Assembly: GCA_947471745.1 (NCBI GenBank)
Contig: CANJKZ010000979.1
Coordinates: 2,320,653-2,384,652, forward strand
Reading direction: 5' to 3'
Length of the DNA stretch: 64,000 nucleotides
Origin: Closterium sp. Naga37s-1
Taxonomy: Eukaryota; Streptophyta; Zygnematophyceae; Desmidiales; Closteriaceae
This document shows positions 20,973 to 31,600 of this stretch, piece after piece (the stretch's first letter is position 1; every line of letters begins with the position of its first letter). The notes below the pieces were generated by a model. That model was not told where the DNA came from. It searched no databases and worked only from the letters and a program-made list of their open reading frames with translations. Both the position numbers and the translations under genes were made by a program.

Positions 20973-21508
20973 ATGACCAATCTTCGAAAACTAAGCTGCT
21001 TCCAGGATGTCCTGAACACCCTTGAGGGCATTCGAGACTCTGAATACGATGCCAAGATATATCGGACTCACTGCCACGAATTTGGTAGCTATGCACGGAA
21101 ATTCGAAAGCATTCTTGAAACAGCAGTAGTGGTCTGCCCTGATACTGTCAATGCATTCTCCAAGAGGTAATTCGTTCAACTTCTATGGAGCTTATATCTT
21201 GGGCACACTTGGTGCTGACGGATGGCCTGTCTGGCAGCGACAAAATGAGAGCACTTTCTTTTACCCTTCGTGATGGTCTTCTGCTGATGAGAAAGTGCGC
21301 TAAGTCTAACGTGTTGTTCAAGTTAATGAATCGAGGAGAGCTGAAACACGAGATGGAAGCTCTTATAGCACTTCTTCGTCAGGACTGCCATACGGTATGT
21401 TGGACTAGTGCTTTATGCTTCCGAAACGCCTTGATATATTGCCATTCTCAGGCTGAAAATAAGTTGAGATCACTCGCGGCGGTGGAAAACGCCAAACAAG
21501 CAACATAA
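20973..21508 (+). CDS. Small spliced host gene, copy A; helical-bundle-like protein
   Basis: Plus-strand gene convergent with Whirly. The ATG at 20973 starts MTNLRKLSCFQDVLNTLEG. A 57-nt intron (GTATGT..TCTCAG) at 21395-21451 joins RQDCHT to AENKLRSLAAVEN, and the stop is at 21506-21508. Another short intron is needed near 21127-21190, with unclear edges. The middle part (MRALSFTLRDGLLLMRKCAKS) resembles the amphipathic helices of MCAfunc/RPW8/MLKL-type N-terminal bundles; this is a pattern impression only. Further exons may lie at 21528-21731 (ECLETINLLVQSK). Confidence 0.5.
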
Positions 21509-21793
21509 ATGCTCCTTCCCGTACCACGTGGAGTGTCTGGAGACGATCAATCTGTTAGTACAATCAAAAGCTTCACAGCCTCAGCCATGGTCATACCAGT
21601 ATCTGTCTCTGGTGACTGAGATTTTATGGGCATTTAGTAATGCAGTAAGTCCCCTAAACAATACCACCCCTCCTGCTGATGTCTTGGTTTGTACCAGCTT
21701 GCTGCTCAATAAAGCAGATGCACGTGCTTGAACTACTTTGCCATGTGAAGTGACTCTCCGTAGTTTGAAGCCTCCATAAACCCTTGGTTCATA

Positions 21794-22362
21794 TACCGTA
21801 AACCCCCGGATATAAGACCCTAGGATCTTATCATAATCGCACCAAAAAAAATGGGGGGGTCTAAATAAGTGGCATACATAATATAAGACCCGGGTCTGTA
21901 CAAATTGACCTTTTTATATACATGTTTTTGGGCACTGACAATTGATTGGGAAGTGTTCCGTTTTAGCACTCCAAGAAAATACGCGAAACCATCTCCTTGA
22001 GGTCTGACACACGTCAACACGAAATCAAGCTGGGAGGGTTCTCACCATGTGATGGGCCCAGCGCACAGTGTCGCCTCGGCCTTCACACCCCATGCACGCT
22101 GCGAGGGGGCTGCCCGGTATTGGTTAGGGGGTGCTCTACACCCAGTAGCTGGCACGTCCCTGTGTGTAGGCTGTACTTCATGTCCTTCTCCTCTTGTTTC
22201 TTCTCCCCAGCACTAGATAGGGGGGTCTTATATTGTAAGGTGCCAAATAGGGGGGTATATCTTGACTAGACTCGATAGAGTACCCCCCCCCCCCCCCCCC
22301 CCCGTATTATATACCTGGGGGTCTACAACTGGAGGGGGTCTTATATGCGGGGGTTTACGGTA
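21794..22362. mobile_element. TIR element, about 569 bp, copy A
   Basis: Ends are inverted copies of TACCGTAAACCCCCG and ATATAAGACCC, with TA next to both ends as a likely target duplication. Inside are further TATAAGACCC-type repeats and a run of about 27 C. There is no transposase, so it is a MITE-like element. The terminal sequence recalls DNA transposons whose ends read TACCGTA..TATAAG (ISL2EU-like); that assignment is inference. Copy B is 27982-28553. Confidence 0.75.
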
Positions 22363-22472
22363 TACTGAAAGCAGCAACATTTTGAAGAGCCCAAACGAAG
22401 ATCTAACCTGATTGGTCTGAATATGATGGTAGCTGAAAACTGGAGAGTACAAAAGTAGAAAGGATGGTTCTA

Positions 22473-23864
22473 TCATTGCCAGTTGTTATCGCTAGAAGGT
22501 GCTGACGGTAACATCATAGAAGGATCAATGGCGCCAGGACTTGTAAACGCATTCCATCCCATAAGATGCGGTAAGATGAACTGCAACAGAGTGGGTGCCA
22601 GTGTCAAACCGTAAGGATGGGGAGGGGGGGGTGAGGAGCAGGGGGAGAGGGGCACAACGGTGTCAATACCGTAAATACCACAAGGGAGGACAAAAGACTG
22701 AGGCCAGCTGGCACTGAGATGGAGGGAAGACAACCACTACAGTTCAAAGGACGAGAGGATCAATAGACATGGAAAAAAACACACATGCCACGTTGGCAGG
22801 ATTAAACACTCACATCTTTTAGAGCTGAGAGAGCGAAGAAACACGGTATTGAACACCAGTGATTGTGTTTTGTTACTATACGACATTGATTTCCTCTGAA
22901 CGGATTGACTCAAGTGCTCACAAAGAAAATGCGGTTTCATTGCCTTTCACTCACATTCATGGCGCTTCGGACCACAATGAATTCCGCCTTGGTGACAGGC
23001 ACAGAAAAACGATCATCAACACCCCTGCGAGCGTCCTTCACATCTGTAGTCAACATGGCCATGCGTAGATAAACATACACAGACGCACATTGCAGAAACA
23101 TGCACACAAGCAAACATGTAGATAAACATGCATGTGTACATATATAAAAGGCAAAAGAACACAACCAGTGGAAGAAACAGAAGGGAGAGAGCGGGAGGTC
23201 CTGAAGCGCAGCACACGCAAACCACCTGTGGGTGTGTCCATCATAGATTACCACGTGCGCGAGCGCGCGCAAACACACGCACAGAGGGAACAAAGGAGAC
23301 GAATACTCATCTGACAAACTCACGTGGTAGTTAAGGAATTTGAGCGAACCACCGTTCACTGATCAGCAGTCAACAGAGAGTGGTGCGCGCACTAGGGGAG
23401 AGGCAAAGGCACGCACTGAGACTGAAGTAGAATCCAGTGAAGTCATTGAATGGCTGGATGCGCAGCACCTTCTGCACCTGACCCTCTTCACTGATAGGAG
23501 CAGAGCGTGTGGTGGGGGGGGGGGCGCGGGGGGGGGGGGGGGGTGTGAGAGGAGAGGGAGAGAGAGCGAGAGAGGAAGAGATGAAACCCAGAGAGAGACA
23601 GAGGAATAACATGTCTGCAGTAAATTATCCCACATAACAATTCCAGTGGATAACTCTAGAGATAAATAAGAGATGGAATAACTATGGGCGATTAAGGCAA
23701 CTCAAATCCCCTCCCCTCCCCCCTCCCCTCCCGTCCACTCACCTCCCCTCCAATCCCCTCCCCTCCCCTCCCCTCCTCCCCCCGCCCCTTCCCTTGCCTC
23801 ACCTCCTGCCCTTGGAGGGGTCATGGTAGAAATCAAGCTTGTCCTCTGGGTTCAGCCCCAGCAC
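22473..23864 (-). pseudogene. Partial duplicate of Whirly, last exons only (copy A)
   Basis: Copy A of the tandem duplication carries Whirly exon 6 (22473-22580), exon 5 (22955-23043), exon 4 (23417-23490) and a decayed exon-3 donor-side copy (about 23803-23864). The duplication breakpoint removed everything upstream, so no start, DNA-binding N-terminal half or intact exon 3 is present. Splice sites and coding of exons 4-6 still look good, because the duplication is young. Confidence 0.88.
23512..23542. repeat. G-run tract
   Basis: Long G homopolymers with a GCGC interruption, repeated at 29703-29733 in copy B. They fall in the Whirly intron, just upstream (minus sense) of exon 4, as a C-rich tract before its acceptor. 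Confidence 0.7.
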
Positions 23865-23946
23865 TGACTAAAGCTCTGCGCCAGGCTTTTGTGGTCCCCA
23901 CAGCCCATTCTCCACCTCGCTTCACCTCGCCTCCCCTCTCTTCACT

Positions 23947-24383
23947 TAGTTGGAGTATACGCGTTTCGCGTTTCATACGCTAGCGTTTATCCGCTAGCGT
24001 ATAAACGCCGAACGCTTCTTGGGAGGGGTCCAGTATGCAGTGAATACGCAGTCCCGGGCACCATAAAACTTTTCCCTGGGCAGTTTGTTAGGTTAAAATC
24101 GGGGGATCGGCGAGTTGCAAAGCACGAAGTTGGTGCCCAATCTAGTCATGCTCGTCGATAAGAATGTGGTCGGCAAGATCGAGATGAAATAAAATTAGAA
24201 ATGTCGAGTTACGAGCTGGGCTGGCTGGTAAGAACGGTGGGGTTTGTTGGGGGGGTAGTTTTGGATGGGTTGGAGTTCGTAGATGGGATGGGTTTCAGTG
24301 CGGTACTGATCTGAGATTCAACATTTGGATTCCTAGACACGCCTGCGAACTTCGAAGACACATTTCTGCTTGCCTAGACCACC
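23947..24383. mobile_element. Truncated TIR element at the duplication breakpoint
   Basis: Left part of the element seen whole at 30138-30762 (AGTTGGAGTATACGC end). It is cut at 24383, where copy A of the segmental duplication ends and copy B begins. Confidence 0.75.
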
Positions 24384-24393
24384 TTCGAAGACA

Positions 24394-25546
24394 CGTTTCC
24401 CTGCCTCTGAGACTCTCGCCCCTGCTCTGTTCCGCGGTGCCTCAGCTCTTCTGGGCATTCGCTCTTGCAATGGCCTGGCCGATTGCAAGCAAAGCTGCGC
24501 CCCTTAAACGGTGCGGCAGCTGTATTCGTCGCAACGGCGTGTACGGTGGCGTGCTCGATTGGTCCCCGAGGACGATGTCCGTGGTAGGACCCCAGTCTCG
24601 GACGGCGCAGAATGTCGAATTTCTCGGTGAGCGCGAGGATCTCGTTAAAATTCGAGAGCCCGTGTAGCATAATTTCGTGCGAGATGTCCGGCTTCAGCCC
24701 TCCAACGTAACGGTCCACCCGCTCCGCTTCGTGCATGTATCCGACTTGCTCGCATAATGCAAGAAAACCACTCGTGTAGTCTTGAACCGATCTGAGCTGC
24801 CGCCAAGTACGCAGTCTCTGACGCGCCGAAATAGAAGTCGCGATCGGCTCGAAGCGCGCCCGAAGCCCTGCGCACCACGCATCCCACGTGCTGTACTGGG
24901 CTGTCTCGCAAAATGAAATCCAGGTGAAGGCTAGGCCCGTGGGCCCTTCCTCTTGCGACGGTAGCTCGTAGGCGCGTGGCTACGTCATGATGACTCGCCA
25001 CCAATCCATGGCGGGGCCCCTCAACATCGAAACAGCATAGCGAATCTTCGCTGCGTCCGACTCGACGTAATTCGCGTCGAAGAAGACGTTCATCGTGAAT
25101 ACCCACGATTGAACCGTCGGACCTCCACGTTGGCTCAGGTCGAAACAGGGTGGGCGCTGCGGCTTGAGTGGCATTGGTGCCATGATGGCGTGCCCGCCAC
25201 TTGTCGCTGCAAAATCCACGTGCCGACGGGCTTCACGAGGCTCCCGCGGGCTTGGTGCGGTCCTCTTTCTCTCCATGCCAGGCATTGAGTGAGTGGCACC
25301 ATCACTGGCTACGCCTGAGCGTTGTCCCACGCTGTCGTTCTGTGTCGGTGTGCCTGATGAGATGACGATCGGCTCCTCTGGTTGTGCAGGTGCATTTGTT
25401 GGTGCTGGTGCATTCACCGTCGATAGCTGGCGAGCGGAGTCGCGTTCCGCTGTGAGTGTAGCAATTTCGAGTGCCGAATCTTTGAGTTGGCGCACGAGAC
25501 GGTCAAGCTGTGCTTGCGTCAGTGTCGCGAGAGTAATTTCAGCCAT
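24394..25546 (-). pseudogene. Gypsy gag, copy B
   Basis: Same gag as 17582-19361 with the TRIM site empty. The start is the ATG ending at 25546 (MAEITLATL). A frame break occurs near 24985, around the codons after MDWWRVI, and the 3' end stops at the duplication joint. The zinc-knuckle region reads [13 protein letters not shown]. It is followed upstream by primer site 25712-25725 and LTR 25728-26550. Confidence 0.85.
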
Positions 25547-25727
25547 GGCGGGGGTGTCGGGCAAGCTCAGCAAGAGCCTCTGGCGTGGCCGTGCGTGCTT
25601 ACGAGAGAGCACTACGAGCGGCGGTGCTTGGTCGCTGAGAGATGTCTACCCCCCAAACAATTGAGATAGTGGGGAAGCGAAGGTGTGGGTGCGGTCCGAG
25701 AGAAGCTCGTAGGCTCTGAATACCAAG

Positions 25728-26550
25728 TGTTACGAGTGCAATTGAGTGAGTGAGCGAGGATTGCACTATTGAGGCAAGAATACAATGAGCGAAGGATTGA
25801 GCGAAAAATATATAGCGAAGCTACAGTGGTAACGGTAACGTATGGAAATTGGGGTGCGCGACGGGCCTAGCGCCAGGGCCCTAGATATCAGACTTTTTAC
25901 TCTGATTCAGAGTTCCTTCAGACTTTTTTTTTGTACATAGGCTGAACTGAAAGTTTTTTTTTACGTACCTTGTCTGATTTTTCAGGGTTTTTTTTTATGA
26001 CTTGGCTGAAATTTCAGCCTAATTTTATGAGTGTAGGCTGAGCCCTCAGCCTTGTATCGGGGGTGCCACTGAATCCGGCAATACAGGGATTTCCGCCAGC
26101 CTGTAGGATTACTGGTAACACTGTCAATCACGGGCGGGAAATCAAGTTTTCCCCGCGAGGCCCCGCACTGTCGCGTTGGTACAGCAAAGCGGCCAATCAG
26201 GGTTGCGCAGCAGGCAGCGTTGGCAAGAATCATTGCCAACGCATGGCTCTCAGTCTCAGCGCACTACGCCTCGTACGGCACCACAAACATCCACCCCACC
26301 CCACCTTCCCTGCAAACACGACCGCTCTGCTCCAAGAGACAGGGAGCCTTCAAGGGCTCAAAAGGAGGCTGTAGAGGTTGAGCGTGCTCCTGTAGAGGTT
26401 CAGACTCTGACTCAGATATGTGACATGTTTTATTGTGTTTTTTTATGAAAGTTTTACAGCTAACTCTGAAAATTCAGCCTAAAAAACTTTGAGTTGTCTG
26501 ATTTTTCAGCCTAAAATTTTGGGGCCACGCTGACTCACAGAGTTCTAACA
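25728..26550 (-). repeat. Gypsy 5' LTR, copy B
   Basis: Duplicate of 19543-20365 at an offset of 6185, with a handful of substitutions. Confidence 0.65.
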
Positions 26551-27157
26551 GGGGTGCACGCTGATCGATCAGCGTGCCTCAAAACTAATCTAGGGGCCTG
26601 CCTAGCGCCGAGGTTGGGGATTGTCGAGGCGGAGGTCCTGAGCGCAAATTACCAACCAAACCGTGAGGTTGGGTCGCGTCGTGAACAGTGGCGGAAATAG
26701 TGTCGAGGCGAATGTCGCGAGTGGTAACGGATTATTGTGGGGTACTGTTGGCGGGAAACAGTGGTGTACGCGCTGAGCAGGGACGCGAAGTAATGAAAAG
26801 GAATTTTCTTTACAATGCATAACTCTTTTAAAGAATTTAGACAATCCTATATTTAGTTCGAATTCTTATAAATAACATAAATGTGCATTAGGCATCCTTA
26901 ACTAGTAGTCTTTAGATCATGCTTGATTGATTAGCATATATATGTGGAAGGTGCTAAATCGTATAAATGACTTCCCTAAAATATGTACGTGTATAAACTG
27001 CAGCGCAGCTTTTTGCAGAAAGCCTGTTTCAGGAATTTGTGACATCATCCAAAAGCAATTGGCAAGCCAAGCTTCCCGAGCTGCAGCCACTTCCACTGAA
27101 TTCAGTACCTTGATATCCTCCCCCTGAGCTCTGTCACCTTGTTGCGTTGCTGGAAGA

Positions 27158-27696
27158 ATGACCAATCTTCGAAAACTAAGCTGCTTCCAGGATGTCCTGA
27201 ACACCCTTGAGGGTATTCGAGACTCTGAATACGATGCCAAGATATATCGGACTCACTGCCACAAATTTGGTAGCTATGCACGGAAATTCGAAAGCATTCT
27301 TGAAACAGCAGTAGTGGTCTGCCCTGATACTGTCAATGCATTCTCCAAGAGGTAATTTGTTCAACTTTTATGGAGCTTATATCTTGGGCACACTTGGTGC
27401 TGACGGATGGCCTGTCTGGCAGCGACGAAATGAGAGCACTTTCTTTTACCCTTCGTGATGGTCTTCTGCTGATGAGAAAGTGCGCTAAGTCTAACGTGTT
27501 GTTCAAGTTAATGAATCGAGGAGAGCTGAAACACGAGATGGAAGCTCTTATAGCACTTCTTCGTCAGGACTGCCATACGGTATGTTGGACTATTGCTTTA
27601 TGCTTCCGAAACGCCTTGTTGATATATTGCCATTCTCAGGCTGAAAATAAGTTGAGATCACTCGCGGCGGTGGAAAACGCCAAACAAGCAACATAA
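27158..27696 (+). CDS. Small spliced host gene, copy B
   Basis: Duplicate of the gene at 20973. Its short intron is 60 nt here (27580-27639; three extra bases against copy A) and keeps GTATGT..TCTCAG, joining the same codons. The stop is at 27694-27696. Substitutions between the copies include a Glu/Lys change near residue 37 and a Lys/Glu change after SGSD. With the reading frame kept, this may still be a working gene. Family uncertain, as for copy A. Confidence 0.5.
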
Positions 27697-27981
27697 ATGC
27701 TCCTTCCCGTACCACGTGGAGTGTCTGGAGACGATCAATCTGTTAGTACAATCAAAAGCTTCACAGCCTCAGCCATGGTCATACCAGTATCTGTCTCTGG
27801 TGACTGAGATTTTATGGGCATTCAGTAATGCAGTAAGTCCCCTAAACAATACCACCCCTCCTGCTGATGTCTTGGTTTGTACCAGCTTGCTGCTCAATAA
27901 AGCAGATGCACGTGCTTGAACTACTTTGCCATGTGAAGTGACTCTCCATAGTTTGAAGCCTCCATAAACCCTTGGTTCATA

Positions 27982-28553
27982 TACCGTAAACCCCCGGATA
28001 TAAGACCCTAGGATCTTATCATAATCGCACCTAAAAAAATGGGGGGGTCTAAATAAGTGGCATACATAATATAAGACCCGGGTCTGTACAAATTGACCTT
28101 TTTATATACATGTTTTTGGGCACTGACAATTGATTGGGAAGTGTTCCGTTTTAGCACTCCAAGAAAATACGCGAAACCATCTCCTTGAGGTCTGACACAC
28201 GTCAACACGAAATCAAGCTGGGAGGGTTCTCACCATGTGATGGGCCCAGCGCACAGTGTCGCCTCGGCCTTCACACCCCATGCACGCTGCGAGGGGGCTG
28301 CACGGTATTGGTTAGGGGGTGCTCTACACCCAGTAGCTGGCACGTCCCTGTGTGTAGGCTGTACTTCATGTCCTTCTCCTCTTGTTTCTTCTCCCCAGCA
28401 CTAGATAGGGGGGTCTTATATTGTAAGGTGCCAAATAGGGGGGTATATCTCGACTAGACTCGATAGAGTACCCCCCCCCCCCCCCCCCCCCTCCGTATTA
28501 TATACCCGGGGGTCTACAACTGGAGGGGGTCTTATATGCGGGGGTTTACGGTA
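27982..28553. mobile_element. TIR element, copy B
   Basis: Duplicate of 21794-22362, with three extra bases in and around the poly-C run. It sits between the plus-strand gene and the end of Whirly. Confidence 0.75.
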
Positions 28554-28663
28554 TACTGAAAGCAGCAACATTTTGAAGAGCCCAAACGAAGACCTAACCT
28601 GATTGGTCTGATAATGATGGTAGCTGAAAACTGGAGAGTACAAAAGTAGAAAGGATGGTTCTA

Positions 28664-31600
28664 TCATTGCCAGTTGTTATCGCTAGAAGGTGCTGACGGT
28701 AACATCATAGAAGGATCAATGGCGCCAGGACTTGTAAACGCATTCCATCCCATAAGATGCGGTAAGATGAACTGCAACAGAGTGGGTGCCAGTGTCAAAC
28801 CGTAAGGATGGGGAGGGGGGGGTGAGGAGCAGGGGGAGAGGGGCACAACGGTGTCAATACCGTAAATACCACAAGGGAGGACAAAAGACTGAGGCCAGCT
28901 GGCACTGAGATGGAGGGAAGACAACCACTACAGTTCAAAGGACGAGAGAATCAATAGACATGGAAAAAAACACACATGCCACGTTGGCAGGATTAAACAC
29001 TCACATCTTTTAGAGCTGAGAGAGCGAGGAAACGCGGTATTGAACACCAGTGATTGTGTTTTGTTACTATACGACATTGATTTCCTCTGAACGGATTGAC
29101 TCAAGTGCTCACAAAGAAAATGCGGTTTCATTGCCTTTCACTCACATTCATGGCGCTTCGGACCACAATGAATTCCGCCTTGGTGACAGGCACAGAAAAA
29201 CGATCATCAACACCCCTGCGAGCGTCCTTCACATCTGCAGTCAACATGGCCATGCGTAGATAAACATACACAGACGCACGTTGCAGAAACATGCACACAA
29301 GCAAACATGTAGATAAACATGCATGTGTACATATATAAAAGGCAAAAGAACACAACCAGTGGAAGAAACAGAAGGGAGAGAGCGGAAGGTCCTGAAGCGC
29401 AGCACACGCAAACCACCTGTGGGTGTGTCCATCATAGATTACCACGTGCGCGAGCGCGCGCAAACACACGCACAGAGGGAACAAAGGAGACGAATACTCA
29501 TCTGACAAACTCACGTGGTAGTTAAGGAATTTGAGCGAACCACCGTTCACTGATCAGCAGTCAACAGAGAGTGGTGCGCGCACTAGGGGAGAGGCAAAGG
29601 CACGCACTGAGACTGAAGTAGAATCCAGTGAAGTCATTGAATGGCTGGATGCGCAGCACCTTCTGCACCTGACCCTCTTCACTGATAGGAGCAGAGCGTG
29701 TGGTGGGGGGGGGGGCGCGGGGGGGGGGGGGGGGTGTGAGAGGAGAGGGAGAGAGAGCGAGAGAGGAAGAGATGAAACCCAGAGAGAGACAGAGGAATAA
29801 CATGTCTGCAGTAAATTATCCCACATAACAATTCCAGTGGATAACTCTAGAGATAAATAAGAGATGGAATAACTATGGGCGATTAAGGCAACTCAAATCC
29901 CCTCCCCTCCCCCCTCCCCTCCCGTCCACTCACCTCCCCTCCAATCCCCTCCCCTCCCCTCCCCTCCTCCCCCCGCCCCTTCCCTTGCCTCACCTCCTGC
30001 CCTTGGAGGGGTCATGGTAGAAATCAAGCTTGTCCTCTGGGTTCAGCCCCAGCACTGACTAAAGCTCTGCGCCAGGCTTTTGTGGTCCCCACAGCCCATT
30101 CTCCACCTCGCTTCACCTCGCCTCCCCTCTCTTCACTTAGTTGGAGTATACGCGTTTCGCGTTTCATACGCTAGCGTTTATCCGCTAGCGTATAAACGCC
30201 GAACGCTTCTTGGGAGGGGTCCAGTATGCAGTGAATACGCAGTCCCGGGCACCATAAAACTTTTCCCTGGGCAGTTTGTTGGGTTAAAATCGGGGGATCG
30301 GCGAGTTGCAAAGCACGAAGTTGGTGCCCAATCTAGTCATGCTCGTCGATAAGAATGTGGTCGGCAAGATCGAGATGAAATAAAATTAGAAATGTCGAGT
30401 TACGAGCTGGGCTGGCTGGTAAGAACGGTGGGGTTTGTTGGGGGGGTAGTTTTGGATGGGTTGGAGTTCGTAGATGGGATGGGTTTCAGTGCGGTACTGA
30501 TCTGAGATTCAACATTTGGATTCCTAGACACGCCTGCGAACTTCGAAGACACATTTCCGCTTGCCTAGACCACCGATTAGCATTTCGACTTCCGCGAAAT
30601 GCCCACCAAGAAAACCCGCACCTTTTCCGCGATTTTTTTTCTTCGGGCAGCCCTAGAAAAATTCTGACTGCGTATTGCGTATTCCGTAGCGTATAGCGTA
30701 TAGCGTTTAAACGAAAGCGTTTATACGTGATATGCTTGAGGCTCTGAGCGTATACTCCAACTTCTTCACCTCCCCACCCCTTCGCTCCCCGCCCGCCCCT
30801 CACCTCCTGCCCTTGGAAGGGTTGTGGTAGAAGTCCAGCTTGTCCTCTGGGTTCAACCCCAATACTCACCCTAATCTCTGGTGCAGGCTTCTGTAGGCCC
30901 CCTGGCGCCCATCCCCCACCTTGCTTCTTTCCCCCTCCCCTCCCCTTCCCTCGCCTTGCCTCACCTCCTGCCCTTGGAGGGGTCGTGGTAGAAGTCGAGC
31001 TTGTCCTCTGGGTTCAGCCCCAGCACTGACCCGATCTCCGATACTGACAGGGAGAACATCTGGGGGGGGGAGAGGGAGGGAGGGGGGAGGGGGCAAGGTG
31101 GGAGCAATGGACGGGAGAGCGGATCGGATAGGGTTTCTTGGAATGAACCCACCCACCCCAGCACTGACCCGATCTCTGACACTGACAGGGAGAACATCTG
31201 AGGGGGGGAATGTGGGGGGGGAGGGGAGAGGGGAGGAGGGAAGGGTGGAGTGGACAGGGGATCTGTTCAGGCGTCTCACCAACCCCAGCACCGACCCTAT
31301 CTCTGCCACTGACAGGGAGAACATCGAGGGGGAAGGGGGAAGGTGGGAGGAGTGGAGGGGGGAGTGGAGCGGATGGATAGGGGGGCCTTGAATAAACTCA
31401 TCAGCCCCAGCACTGACCCAATCTTTGACACTGACAGGGAGAACATCTGTGGGGGGGGGGGGGAGGGGGAAGGGAGAAAGGGGGGAGCGGAGGAGGGTGG
31501 GGGCATAGAGGGGAGAGTAGAGTGGGTAAGGGGTGTTCGAATAACCTCACCAGACCCAGCACTGGCCCTGACACCGACAGGGAGAGCTTCTGGGGGCGGA

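Larger units (their letters stand above)
17593..24383. repeat. Tandem segmental duplication, copy A
   Basis: Matches 24394-30574 with sparse substitutions (of the order of one per hundred bases by eye) and a few small indels. The offset is 6801 bp left of 18369, 6185 right of 18979, then 6188 and 6191. The 616-bp step is exactly the TRIM insertion plus its 5-bp target copy. The joint to copy B contains a repeated TTCGAAGACAC. Confidence 0.95.
24394..30574. repeat. Tandem segmental duplication, copy B
   Basis: Second copy of 17593-24383, lacking the TRIM insertion. Its left part is the C-terminal and central gag of the gypsy; its right edge lies inside the TIR element 30138-30762. Beyond it the rest of that element and the upstream Whirly exons are unique, so copy B is probably the ancestral context on the right. 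Confidence 0.95.
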
